Counted from the stretch's first letter, positions 1 through 8,889 are shown. The stretch is DNA of 64,000 nucleotides from Flavimaricola marinus (GCF_900184895.1 NZ_FXZK01000009.1:1-64000), one strand, 5' to 3'. Translations and numbers: made by a program. Notes: generated by a model from the letters alone, not told the origin.

Positions 1-295
1 CCGAGCGACAATGGCGAATGTCGCCCACTCAGCTCCTTCGTCACCGCCAGACGGGTCAGCGACGACATCCGCGCGACGGCCAAGTTGAGCAGCCGGCAAA
101 GGGTCGACTGGCGGCTCGGGGATCGCGACAGGCTAGATCAGACCCACCAAAAGACAAAAACAGACATCGAAGCGCAGCGACCCGCACTGTCGAGCCAATT
201 GCGGGTGAACCCTCTGTGAATGCGGAAGAGCCGGACAGGAGCTCGCTCAATTGCGGAACGACTTTTGCCGCCGACAAAGCGTCGGAGCAGCCGAC
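1..295. other. Left edge, no supported gene
   Basis: This stretch lies downstream of dctQ and runs off the window. Plus-strand frame 1 is open from base 1 to a TGA at 217-219 and could be the C-terminus of a gene entering from the left. The translation is arginine- and aspartate-rich and I recognise no family in it. Other frames are equally open, as expected in GC-rich DNA. I see no terminator hairpin after dctQ. Confidence 0.3.
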
Positions 296-826
296 CTAGC
301 CGTCCTTCTCTTGATCGGTAGCGGCCGCCCGCCCGGCAATGTCCGCAATGGAATGGATCAGGATCAGCACAAATGCCGTGGGAATGGCTATTGCGAACCA
401 GATCATCGGCACGCCGGTCATTTCTGCCGTTCGCGCGATCGACCGCGAGATGAAGCCGCGCGTGAAGCCTCCGTTTGGCCCGATGAAGCTGAACCAAATG
501 ACCGGCGCCGCGAAGATCAGAACGCCAATACCGCGCAAGACCGCGAACTCGAGGCCGCGACGGCCGGTTATGCTGCGCGCGCCGGGGAAGAGGTTCGGAT
601 CGGAATGTTCGTAGAAGGCGCAGGAGGCCCCCAACATGCCCGCCCAGACCATGGCGTAGCGTGCGAGCTCCTCTGTCCAGATAGGGGGTGACGCGAACAC
701 GTATCGCGCCACCACTTGCCACATGATCGAAAAGACCATGACGCCAACTGCGCCCACGGCCCCCCAAAGCGCCACAGCGTTCAGGCGACTGGACAACACC
801 ATGAGGGACCGTGCGAGCATTGGCAT
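296..826 (-). CDS. dctQ: TRAP transporter small permease (DctQ family)
   Basis: This is the small integral-membrane subunit of a TRAP transporter, predicted at 176 residues with four hydrophobic segments. The family-typical WTEELARY stretch follows the first two helices. I chose the ATG at 826-824, four bases after the dctP stop codon; a second ATG at 820-818 is an alternative. Reading further upstream would give an unlikely hydrophilic extension into dctP. It pairs with DctM to couple a sodium gradient to uptake of the ligand held by DctP. It is the last gene of a five-gene minus-strand operon. The substrate is not readable from this subunit. Confidence 0.85.
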   Translation of the reverse strand: MPMLARSLMVLSSRLNAVALWGAVGAVGVMVFSIMWQVVARYVFASPPIWTEELARYAMVWAGMLGASCAFYEHSDPNLFPGARSITGRRGLEFAVLRGIGVLIFAAPVIWFSFIGPNGGFTRGFISRSIARTAEMTGVPMIWFAIAIPTAFVLILIHSIADIAGRAAATDQEKDG

Positions 827-830
827 GGCC

Positions 831-1805
831 TTAGTTGACGCCGGCGGCTTCGAGCCAGACAGCGATGTCTTCGGGACTGGCGAGTCCGCCCTCATAAAGC
901 GGGCGGGACGCCTCGGCGAAGCGGTCACGTTCTTCGTCGCTGAGGTGAACCACGGCGATCCCTGCGGCTTCGAGTTGCTCCAGAACCTTGTCCTGACCGG
1001 TGACCCATTCGCGGTTGGCCGCTGTCGATACGGCGACGCCTTCGGCCACGATCGCCCGCTCTTCGTCGCTCAGGCTCTGATACCAGTCCTCTGACGCGAG
1101 GGCGACCCGGACGGGCGCAGAGAACCTCACGTCCGTGAAGTGTTTCAGGAACCCGTCATGGCCGAACATCAGCGGCACGACCGGTGCGTTCAGATAGCCA
1201 TCGGCCACCCCGGTCTGCAGGGCGCTCGGCACTTCGGGCCATGCGACGATGGTGCCGGTGCTGCCCCACGCCTCGTACATACGGATCTGGGTTTCATCGA
1301 GTGCCCGCATCCGCAGGTCAGCCAGATCGTCGATGGTGTTCACGGCGGTCTTGGTATTGAAGATGCCGGCAGGCGACCCGTTGGCCACAAGCGCCAGAAC
1401 CCGCACACCATTCGGGGTCAGACCCTCGTTGATGCTTTCCATGAGGTTTCCCCGCTCGACAGCTTCATCGAGTTCGGCGTGCGAGGCGAACAGGAACGGG
1501 AGGTTCATGCCGTAGATGAACGGTGCGAGGGAGCCCGCAGAGCGCAAATCGGACATGGAGACCTCAAGAAGCCCCGAGGAGACCTGATCCAGAAGCTCTG
1601 CTTCGTCGCCAAGGGCGCCGCGCTCGAATTCTTCGGTCTCGATGCCGTTTTCTGCGAGGTATTCGGCAAAGGTGTGCGCCCAGACATAGGTGCCGCATGT
1701 TTCGGGGTCGGGCGGGCAATCCTGAGCGATCTTGACCTGGGCACTTGCGTTGCCTGCCATTATCGCCAGCGCGGCGACCGCGGACAGTAGTTTGAGATGG
1801 GTCAT
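831..1805 (-). CDS. dctP: TRAP transporter substrate-binding protein (DctP family)
   Basis: This is a periplasmic solute receptor of 324 residues, a normal DctP length. The first 22 residues form a Sec signal peptide ending in NASA, with cleavage predicted before QVKI. The start follows a good AGGAGG site. The conserved TRAP arginine region (LRMRALDETQIRMYEAWG) is present and should contact a carboxylate ligand. An unusual feature is a cysteine pair nine residues apart near the mature N-terminus (DCPPDPETCG), which may form a disulfide. It lies between dctM and dctQ. The neighbouring D-2-hydroxyacid dehydrogenase suggests a hydroxy-acid ligand, which is an inference only. Confidence 0.88.
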   Translation of the reverse strand: MTHLKLLSAVAALAIMAGNASAQVKIAQDCPPDPETCGTYVWAHTFAEYLAENGIETEEFERGALGDEAELLDQVSSGLLEVSMSDLRSAGSLAPFIYGMNLPFLFASHAELDEAVERGNLMESINEGLTPNGVRVLALVANGSPAGIFNTKTAVNTIDDLADLRMRALDETQIRMYEAWGSTGTIVAWPEVPSALQTGVADGYLNAPVVPLMFGHDGFLKHFTDVRFSAPVRVALASEDWYQSLSDEERAIVAEGVAVSTAANREWVTGQDKVLEQLEAAGIAVVHLSDEERDRFAEASRPLYEGGLASPEDIAVWLEAAGVN

Positions 1806-1831
1806 GTTTGGTTCCTCCTCTGTAAACCGTG

Positions 1832-3112
1832 TTAATTCACCAGCCCCATCGCGCGAGGGATGGCGAGCGTGATTTCAGGCACGAGGATCAGCAATCCAAG
1901 CACGAGAATCTCGACGATGACGAAGGGCAGAACGGCCCTCGCCAGTTTCCAGTAATTGGTGCCTGTCACCGTGGAGACGACCAAAAGGCATCCCCCGAGC
2001 GGTGGCGTCACCAGACCGATGCTGAGGTTGAAACAGATGATGATCCCGAGATGGGTCGGATCGGCTCCCTGCGCGATGGCCACTGGCGCAAGAAGCGGCA
2101 CCAGGAGGGCCAAGGCCACCGGAATATCCATCAACATGCCAACCAGGATCAGCAGGACGTTCAGCACTAAGAGGTATTGCAGCGGCCCAAGGCCGAGGTC
2201 CGTGACCAGCGTCGCAATCGCTTGGGGCAGGCGTTCCAGCGAGGCGATGTGCCCGAGCGTGGCCACCGCCGCGAGGATCATGAAAATTGAGCCGGACAGC
2301 ATGGCCGTGCGACGCAACGATTCCAGAATGGCAAGCGGGCTCAGCGCACCGTAATACCATCCCGCCAGACTAGCCGCGACCACCGCGACACCGGCGGCCT
2401 CTGTCGGAGTCATCAGGCCAAACACGATCCCTCCGACGATGATGATCGGCAACGACATTGCGGGAAGCCCATGAAAGAACGCTTCTTTGAATGGCGTGAT
2501 CTCGGCGCGTTCGAGCCGGGGGTGATTGCCCGCGTATGCGGCAACGCCGTTCGCAGCGAAGAGCGCGCAGGCCAATACCAGTCCGGGCAGGATCCCGGCC
2601 ATGAAGAGCGCCGTGACCGAGGTCTGCATGACGGCCCCGTAGAAGATCAAAATGATCGAGGGCGGCACAATCGGCCCGATGATCGAAGAAGCGGCCGTAA
2701 TCGCGGCCGCGTATGTATCGCTGTAGCCGCGTCGCTTCATTTCGGGAACGAGCGTGTTCGAAAGGGCAGCAGCGTCGGCAATCGCGGAGCCGGAGATCCC
2801 GGCAAAGAAGACGCTCGTCAGGATATTGACGTGTCCGAGGCCACCCCGCATCCGCCCGACCAGCGCCATCGACAGATCAAGGAGCGCCTTGGTGACGCCG
2901 CCGCGGTTCATGATCTCGCCGGCGAGGATGAACAGCGGCATCGCCATCAGGGAGAAGACGTCAATCTGGCTGAAGATCTTTTGCGGCAGCACTGCGAGGT
3001 ATCGCGTGTTGTCGAGAAAGACGAAAGACAAGACCGCGGCGCCGCCGATGACATAGGCCAGTGCCGTGCCAGCGGCCAGCAAGACTGCCACGATGATGGG
3101 GACGAGCCACAT
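1832..3112 (-). CDS. dctM: TRAP transporter large permease (DctM family)
   Basis: This is the large membrane subunit of the TRAP system, 426 residues long and hydrophobic throughout, with about 12 predicted helices. The family signature region GISGSAIADAAALSN near residues 108-122 and IGPIVPPSIILI near 146-157 are clear. The ATG at 3112-3110 lies four bases after the stop of the metallo-hydrolase gene, so it is cotranscribed with it. It works with the downstream dctP and dctQ. The gene order M-P-Q is less usual than P-Q-M. Confidence 0.9.
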   Translation of the reverse strand: MWLVPIIVAVLLAAGTALAYVIGGAAVLSFVFLDNTRYLAVLPQKIFSQIDVFSLMAMPLFILAGEIMNRGGVTKALLDLSMALVGRMRGGLGHVNILTSVFFAGISGSAIADAAALSNTLVPEMKRRGYSDTYAAAITAASSIIGPIVPPSIILIFYGAVMQTSVTALFMAGILPGLVLACALFAANGVAAYAGNHPRLERAEITPFKEAFFHGLPAMSLPIIIVGGIVFGLMTPTEAAGVAVVAASLAGWYYGALSPLAILESLRRTAMLSGSIFMILAAVATLGHIASLERLPQAIATLVTDLGLGPLQYLLVLNVLLILVGMLMDIPVALALLVPLLAPVAIAQGADPTHLGIIICFNLSIGLVTPPLGGCLLVVSTVTGTNYWKLARAVLPFVIVEILVLGLLILVPEITLAIPRAMGLVN

Positions 3113-3116
3113 CGGC

Positions 3117-4046
3117 CTAGCCCTGACCGTTTTGTGTTGCTGCCGCCTTCTTCCGCTCGATCTCGAGCCGACGGGCGGCTCCGTCGCGGAGGAATGCCAC
3201 CTCTTTCAGAACGGCTTCGGGGTTGAGAAACACGTTCGGGTCGCCAGCTTTGCGCTCTGCGTGAATCTGACGGTTTTCCTCCAGATTGGCCGAGAAGCCG
3301 TGCATCGTCAGATGCACCATGACCGGCGCCTCGGAATCCCGGACCAGCCCCTCGATCCGATCCAGACTGCTCAGGAACGCTTCGACCTGCGAAGGACCGT
3401 CGATGGCATTCAAACCGAGCCCGCCGACCGTAATCGCCCGGTGCCGTTTACCGCGGTCGAAAACATCGTAGAGGTATGACGCGGTGCCCCATGTGTGACC
3501 TGGCGTCTCGATGACGGTGAACTGCGCGTCACCGCATGTTATGCTTTCGCCATCCGCCAGCACGAGTTCCGGGGCGAGCATTTCGTATTCGTTCGGCGTG
3601 CCCCGCCAGTTGGCGACGTCATCGACCGTTTCGTCCCAGCCCTTTTGTGTCATCGCAAACCGGGCATTTGGCAGAATTGCACGCAATTGAGCCGCGCCGC
3701 CGACGTGGTCGAAATGCCCGTGCGTCATCAGCACATACTTGATGTCGGCGAAGTCGATGCCGGTGCTTCGGATGTTCTCGATCAACGGATCGACGTGCGG
3801 GCCGTACATCGTGTCGATCAGAACCGCGCCGTCGGATGTTTCGATCAACCACGCCGAGACCCAGCAGACCCCGACGAAATGCACGTTATCGAAAGGCTTC
3901 CACGGTTCGATATACTGCGCCTTCGGATCGTCCAGCCACTTTGACAGATCCTTGGGCATGGTTCCTGTTTTGCCAAACTCGACGAACTTCTGAAGAATTT
4001 CGGCAGAGCAGCAACCGTGGATCGCTGTCGATGTGTGTTCTGTCAT
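3117..4046 (-). CDS. MBL-fold metallohydrolase
   Basis: This is a zinc-dependent hydrolase of the metallo-beta-lactamase superfamily, 309 residues, with no signal peptide. The metal motif HGHFDH lies at residues 109-114 and a further histidine follows in ETPGHTWG near 180. The HGHFDHVGG and GHTWG pattern recalls class B3 beta-lactamase and lactonase-like members, but the missing export signal and the operon argue for an intracellular metabolic hydrolase, for example of a lactone or thioester. Its ATG overlaps the stop of the FAD dehydrogenase gene by 4 bp, so the two are translationally coupled. The substrate is unknown. Confidence 0.8.
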   Translation of the reverse strand: MTEHTSTAIHGCCSAEILQKFVEFGKTGTMPKDLSKWLDDPKAQYIEPWKPFDNVHFVGVCWVSAWLIETSDGAVLIDTMYGPHVDPLIENIRSTGIDFADIKYVLMTHGHFDHVGGAAQLRAILPNARFAMTQKGWDETVDDVANWRGTPNEYEMLAPELVLADGESITCGDAQFTVIETPGHTWGTASYLYDVFDRGKRHRAITVGGLGLNAIDGPSQVEAFLSSLDRIEGLVRDSEAPVMVHLTMHGFSANLEENRQIHAERKAGDPNVFLNPEAVLKEVAFLRDGAARRLEIERKKAAATQNGQG

Positions 4047-5530
4047 GGTCGTGCCTCAACACCCGGGATCAGTTTCCCCGGGTTCATTAAATTTTGCGGA
4101 TCGAGCGCTTGCTTTATTCGGCGCATGGCTGCGAGCTGCGCCGGTTCCTTCATCCCGTCCATCAACCCCAGTTTGGATTGCCCGATCCCGTGTTCGGCGC
4201 TGAAAGAGCCATGCAGGTCCGCTAGCAGGTCGAAGGCTGCGGCTTTGGCGGCATCCAGCGAAAGATCGTGGAAATCGACGCCCTCTGCCGCGGAAAGCGC
4301 ATAGTGCAGATTTCCGTCACCCAGATGACCGATCACCAGCGGCGCGAAGCCGAGATCCTTTGCGGCAACGTCCATTTTGGCCACGAATTCGGCGACCCGG
4401 CCCAGCGGCAGCGACAAGTCGAAGGTGTAATAGGGGCCAGCGTGCTGGATCGATTCCAGTACCGATTCGCGCATCCGCCAGAGATCGTCCCGCTGACGCT
4501 CCGAGCTTGCGATGACGGCATCAAGCACGGCACCGTTTTCCATCTGCGCCTCAAGCTCGGCCAAGAGCTCGGATTCCAGCCGCGTGCCGCCTTCGTCCAT
4601 CATCTCGGCATCGCTTGGCCGCGTCGACGCGACCTCGAACAGGATGCCGGTGCCGACATCGCCTGTCAGAGGCAGGCTTGTCTGCGGGAATGCCCGGCAT
4701 ATGGCATCCAGCATCGGCTGCGGCATGTACTCGTATGCCTCGACCGCGCCGCCTGTCCGGTCCTGGATGGCGTTCAATGTGTCCAGAGCTTCGTCGAGCG
4801 ACCCCAGCGCCAGAAAGCCTGTCGCGCGTGCGGTTGGGCGCGGCGCGAGCTTCAAAACGGCGGCGGTGATGATCCCCAGCGTGCCTTCGGCACCTACGAG
4901 CAGGTCCTTGAGGTCTAGCCCGGTGTTGTCCTTGCGCAGCCCGGTCATCCCGTTGATGACACTTCCGTCAGGCAGGACCGCCTCGATCCCGAGACAAAGC
5001 TCGCGCGTGGTGCCGTATTTCACGACGTTGGAACCGCCTGCATTGGTGGCGAGCGCGCCGCCGATCATGCAGCTTCCCTTTGCGCCAAAGGTCAACGGAA
5101 AGACGAGATCGTGCTTGAGAACGGCGTCGTGCAGAACCTCGAGGATCACACCAGCTTCGACGACCGCGGTCCGGCTTGAGGAATCGATGGAGCGGATCGC
5201 GTTCATGCGCTCCAGCGATATGACCAGACTTGGCCCCGACCCGATCGGAATGGCACCGCCCGCCAGCCCCGTCCGACCGGACTGCGGCACGATCTGCACG
5301 CCATATTCGACGCAAAGCTTTACCAGCGCGGCGACCTCTTCGGTCCGGCGCGGACGGGCGATGGCGATGGCATCTCCGGTGAATTCACCTGTCCAGTCAG
5401 TCAGGTAGGGCTGCTTGTCCACCGCGCCCGTTACAAAGCGATCGGCACCCAAAGCATCAACGCACGCCTTGAGAAAGCGCGTTTCCAACTCCTGCACCGA
5501 TGCCAGGCTGGCACTCCCCCCTGATGTCAC
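4043..5530 (-). CDS. FAD-linked oxidase, D-2-hydroxyacid dehydrogenase type
   Basis: This 495-residue flavoprotein has the GlcD / D-lactate / D-2-hydroxyglutarate dehydrogenase architecture. An N-terminal FAD-binding_4 domain contains PQSGRTGLAGGAIP (residues about 81-94) and an FAD-oxidase C domain contains GHLGDGNLHY. The C-terminus carries SAEHGIGQSK and DPQNLMNPGK. Such enzymes oxidise a D-2-hydroxyacid to a 2-oxo acid and pass electrons to a quinone or electron-transfer flavoprotein. The start is a GTG at 5530-5528 behind GGGAGGGA. It is the first gene of the minus-strand operon with an MBL hydrolase and a TRAP system, and it diverges from a GntR regulator. The exact hydroxy acid cannot be read from sequence. 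Confidence 0.85.
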   Translation of the reverse strand: MTSGGSASLASVQELETRFLKACVDALGADRFVTGAVDKQPYLTDWTGEFTGDAIAIARPRRTEEVAALVKLCVEYGVQIVPQSGRTGLAGGAIPIGSGPSLVISLERMNAIRSIDSSSRTAVVEAGVILEVLHDAVLKHDLVFPLTFGAKGSCMIGGALATNAGGSNVVKYGTTRELCLGIEAVLPDGSVINGMTGLRKDNTGLDLKDLLVGAEGTLGIITAAVLKLAPRPTARATGFLALGSLDEALDTLNAIQDRTGGAVEAYEYMPQPMLDAICRAFPQTSLPLTGDVGTGILFEVASTRPSDAEMMDEGGTRLESELLAELEAQMENGAVLDAVIASSERQRDDLWRMRESVLESIQHAGPYYTFDLSLPLGRVAEFVAKMDVAAKDLGFAPLVIGHLGDGNLHYALSAAEGVDFHDLSLDAAKAAAFDLLADLHGSFSAEHGIGQSKLGLMDGMKEPAQLAAMRRIKQALDPQNLMNPGKLIPGVEARP

Positions 5531-5561
5531 GCTGAATCCCTCCCTTGATTTCGGCGCATCC

Positions 5562-5583
5562 TGTATCTACCATGTTACATACA
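5562..5583. promoter_or_regulatory. Candidate GntR operator (interrupted dyad)
   Basis: TGTAT at 5562-5566 and ATACA at 5579-5583 form an inverted repeat with a 12-bp spacer. It lies in the 132-bp divergent region between the FAD dehydrogenase and the GntR-family gene. This is the expected place for autoregulation and operon control. The dyad is short, so the call is tentative. Confidence 0.35.
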
Positions 5584-5662
5584 TCATCGCCAAGTCAAGA
5601 GGCTTGCGAAACGGTGGAGGGCGCTGCAAGACGGACGAGACAGTTCTGAGCGAAGGCGAGAC

Positions 5663-6346
5663 ATGCAACCTATCGAACCAGCCCAGTCACTTATGAAGGT
5701 CACGACCGACCGCATTCGATTGGCGATCATTGCCGGCGAGTTGCCTCTGGGATCGAAGCTCTCCGAACAGGGCCTGGCCGACGTCCTACAGATCAGCCGA
5801 TCGCCCGTGCGGGAGGCGCTGGCGATGTTGCAGCAGGAGGGCTTGGTCGAGGTCGTGCCGAAGGTGGGCTCTTTCGTATTCACACCCGATATCCAGAGCG
5901 CCCTCGACCTTGGCGACCACCGGTCCATCCTTGAAGCCGCCTGTCTCGAGATGGCGATCGAGCGCAATAACAAGACGCTCGTCGCCGAACTGCAATCGGG
6001 GATGAAACAGATGGAGGATGCCGTCGCGCAGAACGACCCGGTCGGGTATACGCAGGCCGATATGCTCTTTCACAATGCAATCGTCACGTGCAGCGGCAAT
6101 CGGTCCATCAAGCGGGTCTACCCCAACACCATCGGCCCACTCATGGCGCTTCGAACCCATCTCTTCACAGTTATGAACGCCCATCTCTCCGATTCGATGT
6201 CGGAACATGCGGCGCTGATCGAGCTATGCCAGAACGAGGATATCGAGGGTGCCAAAAAACTTATCCGTGCGCACGTCTTCAAGCTGATCGGACTGTACCA
6301 ATCGTCGATAGATGCCCAGAACGCAGAGGCGGCCAAAACCGCGTGA
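5663..6346 (+). CDS. GntR-family regulator, FCD (FadR-like) type
   Basis: This is a 227-residue transcription factor. A winged helix-turn-helix spans about residues 8-75, including LADVLQISRSPVREALAMLQQEGLV-type recognition helix sequence, followed by an all-helical FCD ligand-binding domain to the C-terminus. FCD members normally bind small carboxylic acids, and the metal-ligand histidine region HNAIVTCSGN is visible. It is divergent from the hydroxyacid dehydrogenase/TRAP operon and most likely represses it in the absence of its substrate. It is convergent with hpaR on the other side, which makes it less likely to control the hpa genes. Confidence 0.88.
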   Translation: MQPIEPAQSLMKVTTDRIRLAIIAGELPLGSKLSEQGLADVLQISRSPVREALAMLQQEGLVEVVPKVGSFVFTPDIQSALDLGDHRSILEAACLEMAIERNNKTLVAELQSGMKQMEDAVAQNDPVGYTQADMLFHNAIVTCSGNRSIKRVYPNTIGPLMALRTHLFTVMNAHLSDSMSEHAALIELCQNEDIEGAKKLIRAHVFKLIGLYQSSIDAQNAEAAKTA

Positions 6347-6390
6347 GCTGGACGATCTGTTGATGGCCCCACGGGACCGCGCGTCATGCG

Positions 6391-6861
6391 TTAGGATTTT
6401 CGCTCCGGCGGGTCCGAGAAAAGCTCTAGCAAGTCGAGCAACTGCTCGTACTTGTCTTCCCCCAGACGAGCCTTGAATCCCTCCACGACCCTCAGCCCCT
6501 GCTCGTAGTTGTCGTCGATGATCCTTTGTCCGGCATCCGTAATCGCAAGCATCTGACGGCGCCTGTCGGATTGGTCCTGCTCGCGGGTGATCAGGCCCTT
6601 TTCCGCCATGCTTCGCACCATTCGGGTCAGACTTGGCAGCAACAAGCAGGCTCGCTCCGAGAGCTCCGTCGCATCTTGCGGGCCAAATTCCGACAATACG
6701 CGCAACACCCGCCACTGCTGTTCCGTCAGCCCTGTCTTGGCCAGCATTTCCCGAATCGGCAACATCGCGTTCTCTCGCGCACGGATAAGCGCGATGGGAA
6801 GCGACCGGCGCGTCGATGGCAGAGAATTATTCAAAGGCTTGTCCCTTGATCCGGGGGTCAC
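6391..6861 (-). CDS. hpaR: MarR-family regulator, HpaR type
   Basis: This 156-residue MarR-family protein resembles HpaR/HpcR, the repressor of homoprotocatechuate degradation operons. The family-typical stretch LTEQQWRVLRVLSEFGP leads into a winged helix with SLTRMVRSMAEKGLITR and the wing DQSDRRRQ. The start taken is a GTG at 6861-6859. It is divergent from hpaF and the rest of the degradation operon, with repeated TGTTAAC-like motifs between the two. In characterised systems the repressor is released by 4-hydroxyphenylacetate or related aromatics; the same is expected here by homology. Confidence 0.85.
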   Translation of the reverse strand: MTPGSRDKPLNNSLPSTRRSLPIALIRARENAMLPIREMLAKTGLTEQQWRVLRVLSEFGPQDATELSERACLLLPSLTRMVRSMAEKGLITREQDQSDRRRQMLAITDAGQRIIDDNYEQGLRVVEGFKARLGEDKYEQLLDLLELFSDPPERKS

Positions 6862-6878
6862 ATCCAGAAATTACTTTT

Positions 6879-6941
6879 CATGTTAAGGAAATTTGTTGAC
6901 ATGGCAAGGCGGAAGTCATTAACAACGCAACTGTTAACATG
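6879..6941. promoter_or_regulatory. Candidate HpaR operator region
   Basis: The hpaR-hpaF intergenic region holds CATGTTAA at 6879-6886, TTGACATG at 6896-6903 and TTAACATG at 6934-6941. The first two form an imperfect inverted repeat (7 of 8 match) with a 9-bp spacer. The perfect palindrome TGTTAACA sits at 6932-6939, just upstream of the hpaF ribosome-binding site. MarR proteins bind such dyads, so this is a reasonable operator candidate. Confidence 0.45.
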
Positions 6942-6954
6942 TGTAGGAAATGAA

Positions 6955-7335
6955 ATGCCGCATTTTCAGATCGACTATTCAGGTAACCTTGAAGACGTCG
7001 TCGACATGTCCGGTCTGTGCGAGCATATCCGCGCGACTGCCGCCGAGATCGACACGTTCCCGATGGCCGGCATTCGAGTGCGCGCTGTTCGGGTGGATCA
7101 TTATGCGATTGCAGACGGCAATCCCAAGCACGGGTTCATCGATATCTCGATACGCCTACGTGGCGGTCGGGCCGCCGAGGTCAAGCAGAACGCCACACAG
7201 CGTATTTTCGACGCCGTGCACGCCTATATGACACCACAACTGGCAAGCCATTCCATCGCCCTCTCTCTGGAGATGCGCGACATCGACCCCAATCTTTCGC
7301 CCAAGACAGGCACCATCCGCGATCATCTGGAGTAA
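6955..7335 (+). CDS. hpaF: 5-carboxymethyl-2-hydroxymuconate delta-isomerase
   Basis: This enzyme isomerises 5-carboxymethyl-2-hydroxymuconate to 5-oxopent-3-ene-1,2,5-tricarboxylate in homoprotocatechuate meta-cleavage. The 126-residue length matches the family. I chose the ATG at 6955 rather than the in-frame one at 6880 because it gives MPHFQIDYS. Tautomerase-superfamily enzymes of this type use the N-terminal proline, exposed after removal of Met, as catalytic base. A GGAAA ribosome-binding site lies upstream. The conserved stretches IRVRAVRVDHYAIADG and HGFIDISIRLRGGR are present. It is the first gene of the operon and is followed four bases later by hpaE. Confidence 0.92.
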   Translation: MPHFQIDYSGNLEDVVDMSGLCEHIRATAAEIDTFPMAGIRVRAVRVDHYAIADGNPKHGFIDISIRLRGGRAAEVKQNATQRIFDAVHAYMTPQLASHSIALSLEMRDIDPNLSPKTGTIRDHLE

Positions 7336-7339
7336 CGAC

Positions 7340-8848
7340 ATGACCGTTCTGGATCAAAACATCGAGAAACTTGCAGGCTTTCTGGCTCGTTTCAAAGAAA
7401 CCGGCATTCACAACCGTATCGCCGGCGAAGATGTCGTGGGATCGGGAGGCGTGTTCCAATCGGTCTCACCGGTCGACAAAAGCGTAATCTGCGACGTGGC
7501 CCGCAGCACCGAAGCCGACGTCGACACGGCGGCAAAGGCCGCAGCCGACGCCTTTCCGGCATGGCGCGATATGCCGGCAACCGAGCGTCGCCAAATCCTG
7601 TTGAACGTGGCGGATGCCATCGAGGCGCGGGCTCAGGAAATCGCCCTTTGCGAATGCTGGGACACGGGTCAGACCTTACGTTTCATGTCCAAGGCCGCCC
7701 TGCGTGGCGCCGAGAATTTTCGGTTCTTTGCCGATCAGGTCGAGCAGGCCCGCGATGGCCAGCACCTGAAGTCACCGACGTTGATGAACATCACCACACG
7801 TAACCCGATTGGACCTGTCGGTGTCATCACGCCCTGGAACACCCCCTTCATGCTCTCGACATGGAAGATTGCGCCGGCTCTGGCCGCCGGATGCACGGTG
7901 GTTCACAAGCCTGCCGAGGATTCGCCGCTCTCCGCCCGACTGCTGGTGGAGATTGCCGAGGAAGCTGGCCTGCCACCCGGTGTCCTGAACACCGTCAACG
8001 GCTATGGTCATGACGCAGGCAAGCGCCTCACTGAGCATCCTGCTATCAAGGCGATCGCGTTTGTTGGTGAAAGCCGCACCGGCTCGATCATTACCAAACA
8101 GGGCGCAGATACGCTGAAGCGGATGCACCTCGAATTGGGCGGAAAGAACCCTGTCATCGTGTTTGACGACGCGGATCTGGAGCGCGCCCTTGATGCCGTG
8201 ATCTTCATGATCTTTTCCATCAACGGCGAACGCTGCACCTCTTCCAGCCGCTTGCTGGTGCAGGACACGATCCGTGAGGAATTCGAGGCCAAGCTTGTCG
8301 AGCGGATCAACAACATCAAGGTTGGCCATCCGCTGGACCCTGCCACCGAAATCGGCCCTCTTGTGACCGAAGAGCATTACAACAAGGTGACGTCCTACTT
8401 CGACATTGCGAAGGAAGACGGTGCGACCGTTGCCGCAGGTGGCGTGAAGCTGGGCGACGAGGGCTACTTCATTCGCCCTACCCTTTTCACATGCGCCACC
8501 AACAAGATGCGCATTGCGCAGGAAGAGATCTTTGGCCCGGTCCTGACCTCGATCCCGTTTTCGACGGAAGAAGAGGCCCTCGAGATCGCCAACGACACAC
8601 AATACGGCCTGACCGGCTATGTCTGGACCAATGACCTGACCCGTGCACTCCGCTTCACCGACAAGCTGGAAGCCGGCATGATCTGGGTCAACTCCGAGAA
8701 CGTCCGCCACTTGCCCACACCCTTCGGCGGGGTCAAGGCCAGCGGCATCGGCCGCGATGGCGGTGACTGGAGCTTTGAATTCTACATGGAGCAGAAGCAC
8801 ATCGGCTTCGCGACGGGCCAACACAAGATCATGCGCCTCGGCGCCTGA
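7340..8848 (+). CDS. hpaE: 5-carboxymethyl-2-hydroxymuconate semialdehyde dehydrogenase
   Basis: This NAD-dependent aldehyde dehydrogenase of 502 residues oxidises the ring-cleavage semialdehyde to 5-carboxymethyl-2-hydroxymuconate. Visible motifs are the cofactor-binding TPWNTPF with Asn167, the catalytic base region LELGGK with Glu265, and the nucleophile Cys299 in INGERCTSSSR. The INGERCTSSSR and VNSENVRHLPTPFGG segments are typical of the HpaE subgroup. It sits between hpaF and the dioxygenase genes in the same operon, which supports the specific assignment over a generic aldehyde dehydrogenase. Confidence 0.92.
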   Translation: MTVLDQNIEKLAGFLARFKETGIHNRIAGEDVVGSGGVFQSVSPVDKSVICDVARSTEADVDTAAKAAADAFPAWRDMPATERRQILLNVADAIEARAQEIALCECWDTGQTLRFMSKAALRGAENFRFFADQVEQARDGQHLKSPTLMNITTRNPIGPVGVITPWNTPFMLSTWKIAPALAAGCTVVHKPAEDSPLSARLLVEIAEEAGLPPGVLNTVNGYGHDAGKRLTEHPAIKAIAFVGESRTGSIITKQGADTLKRMHLELGGKNPVIVFDDADLERALDAVIFMIFSINGERCTSSSRLLVQDTIREEFEAKLVERINNIKVGHPLDPATEIGPLVTEEHYNKVTSYFDIAKEDGATVAAGGVKLGDEGYFIRPTLFTCATNKMRIAQEEIFGPVLTSIPFSTEEEALEIANDTQYGLTGYVWTNDLTRALRFTDKLEAGMIWVNSENVRHLPTPFGGVKASGIGRDGGDWSFEFYMEQKHIGFATGQHKIMRLGA

Positions 8849-8889
8849 TAGACTCAGCGCAGCCGCGTAGGACCATTGGGAGGAAGTCC

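Noticed and set aside
1-219. Frame 1 open from the left edge to a TGA at 217-219
   Set aside because: It is too short and has no recognised family, and other frames in the same stretch are equally open. It cannot be called without the sequence to the left.
3117-4046. Class B3 metallo-beta-lactamase (resistance gene)
   Set aside because: The HGHFDH and GHTWG motifs recall the class, but there is no signal peptide and the gene is coupled to a metabolic dehydrogenase and TRAP transporter.
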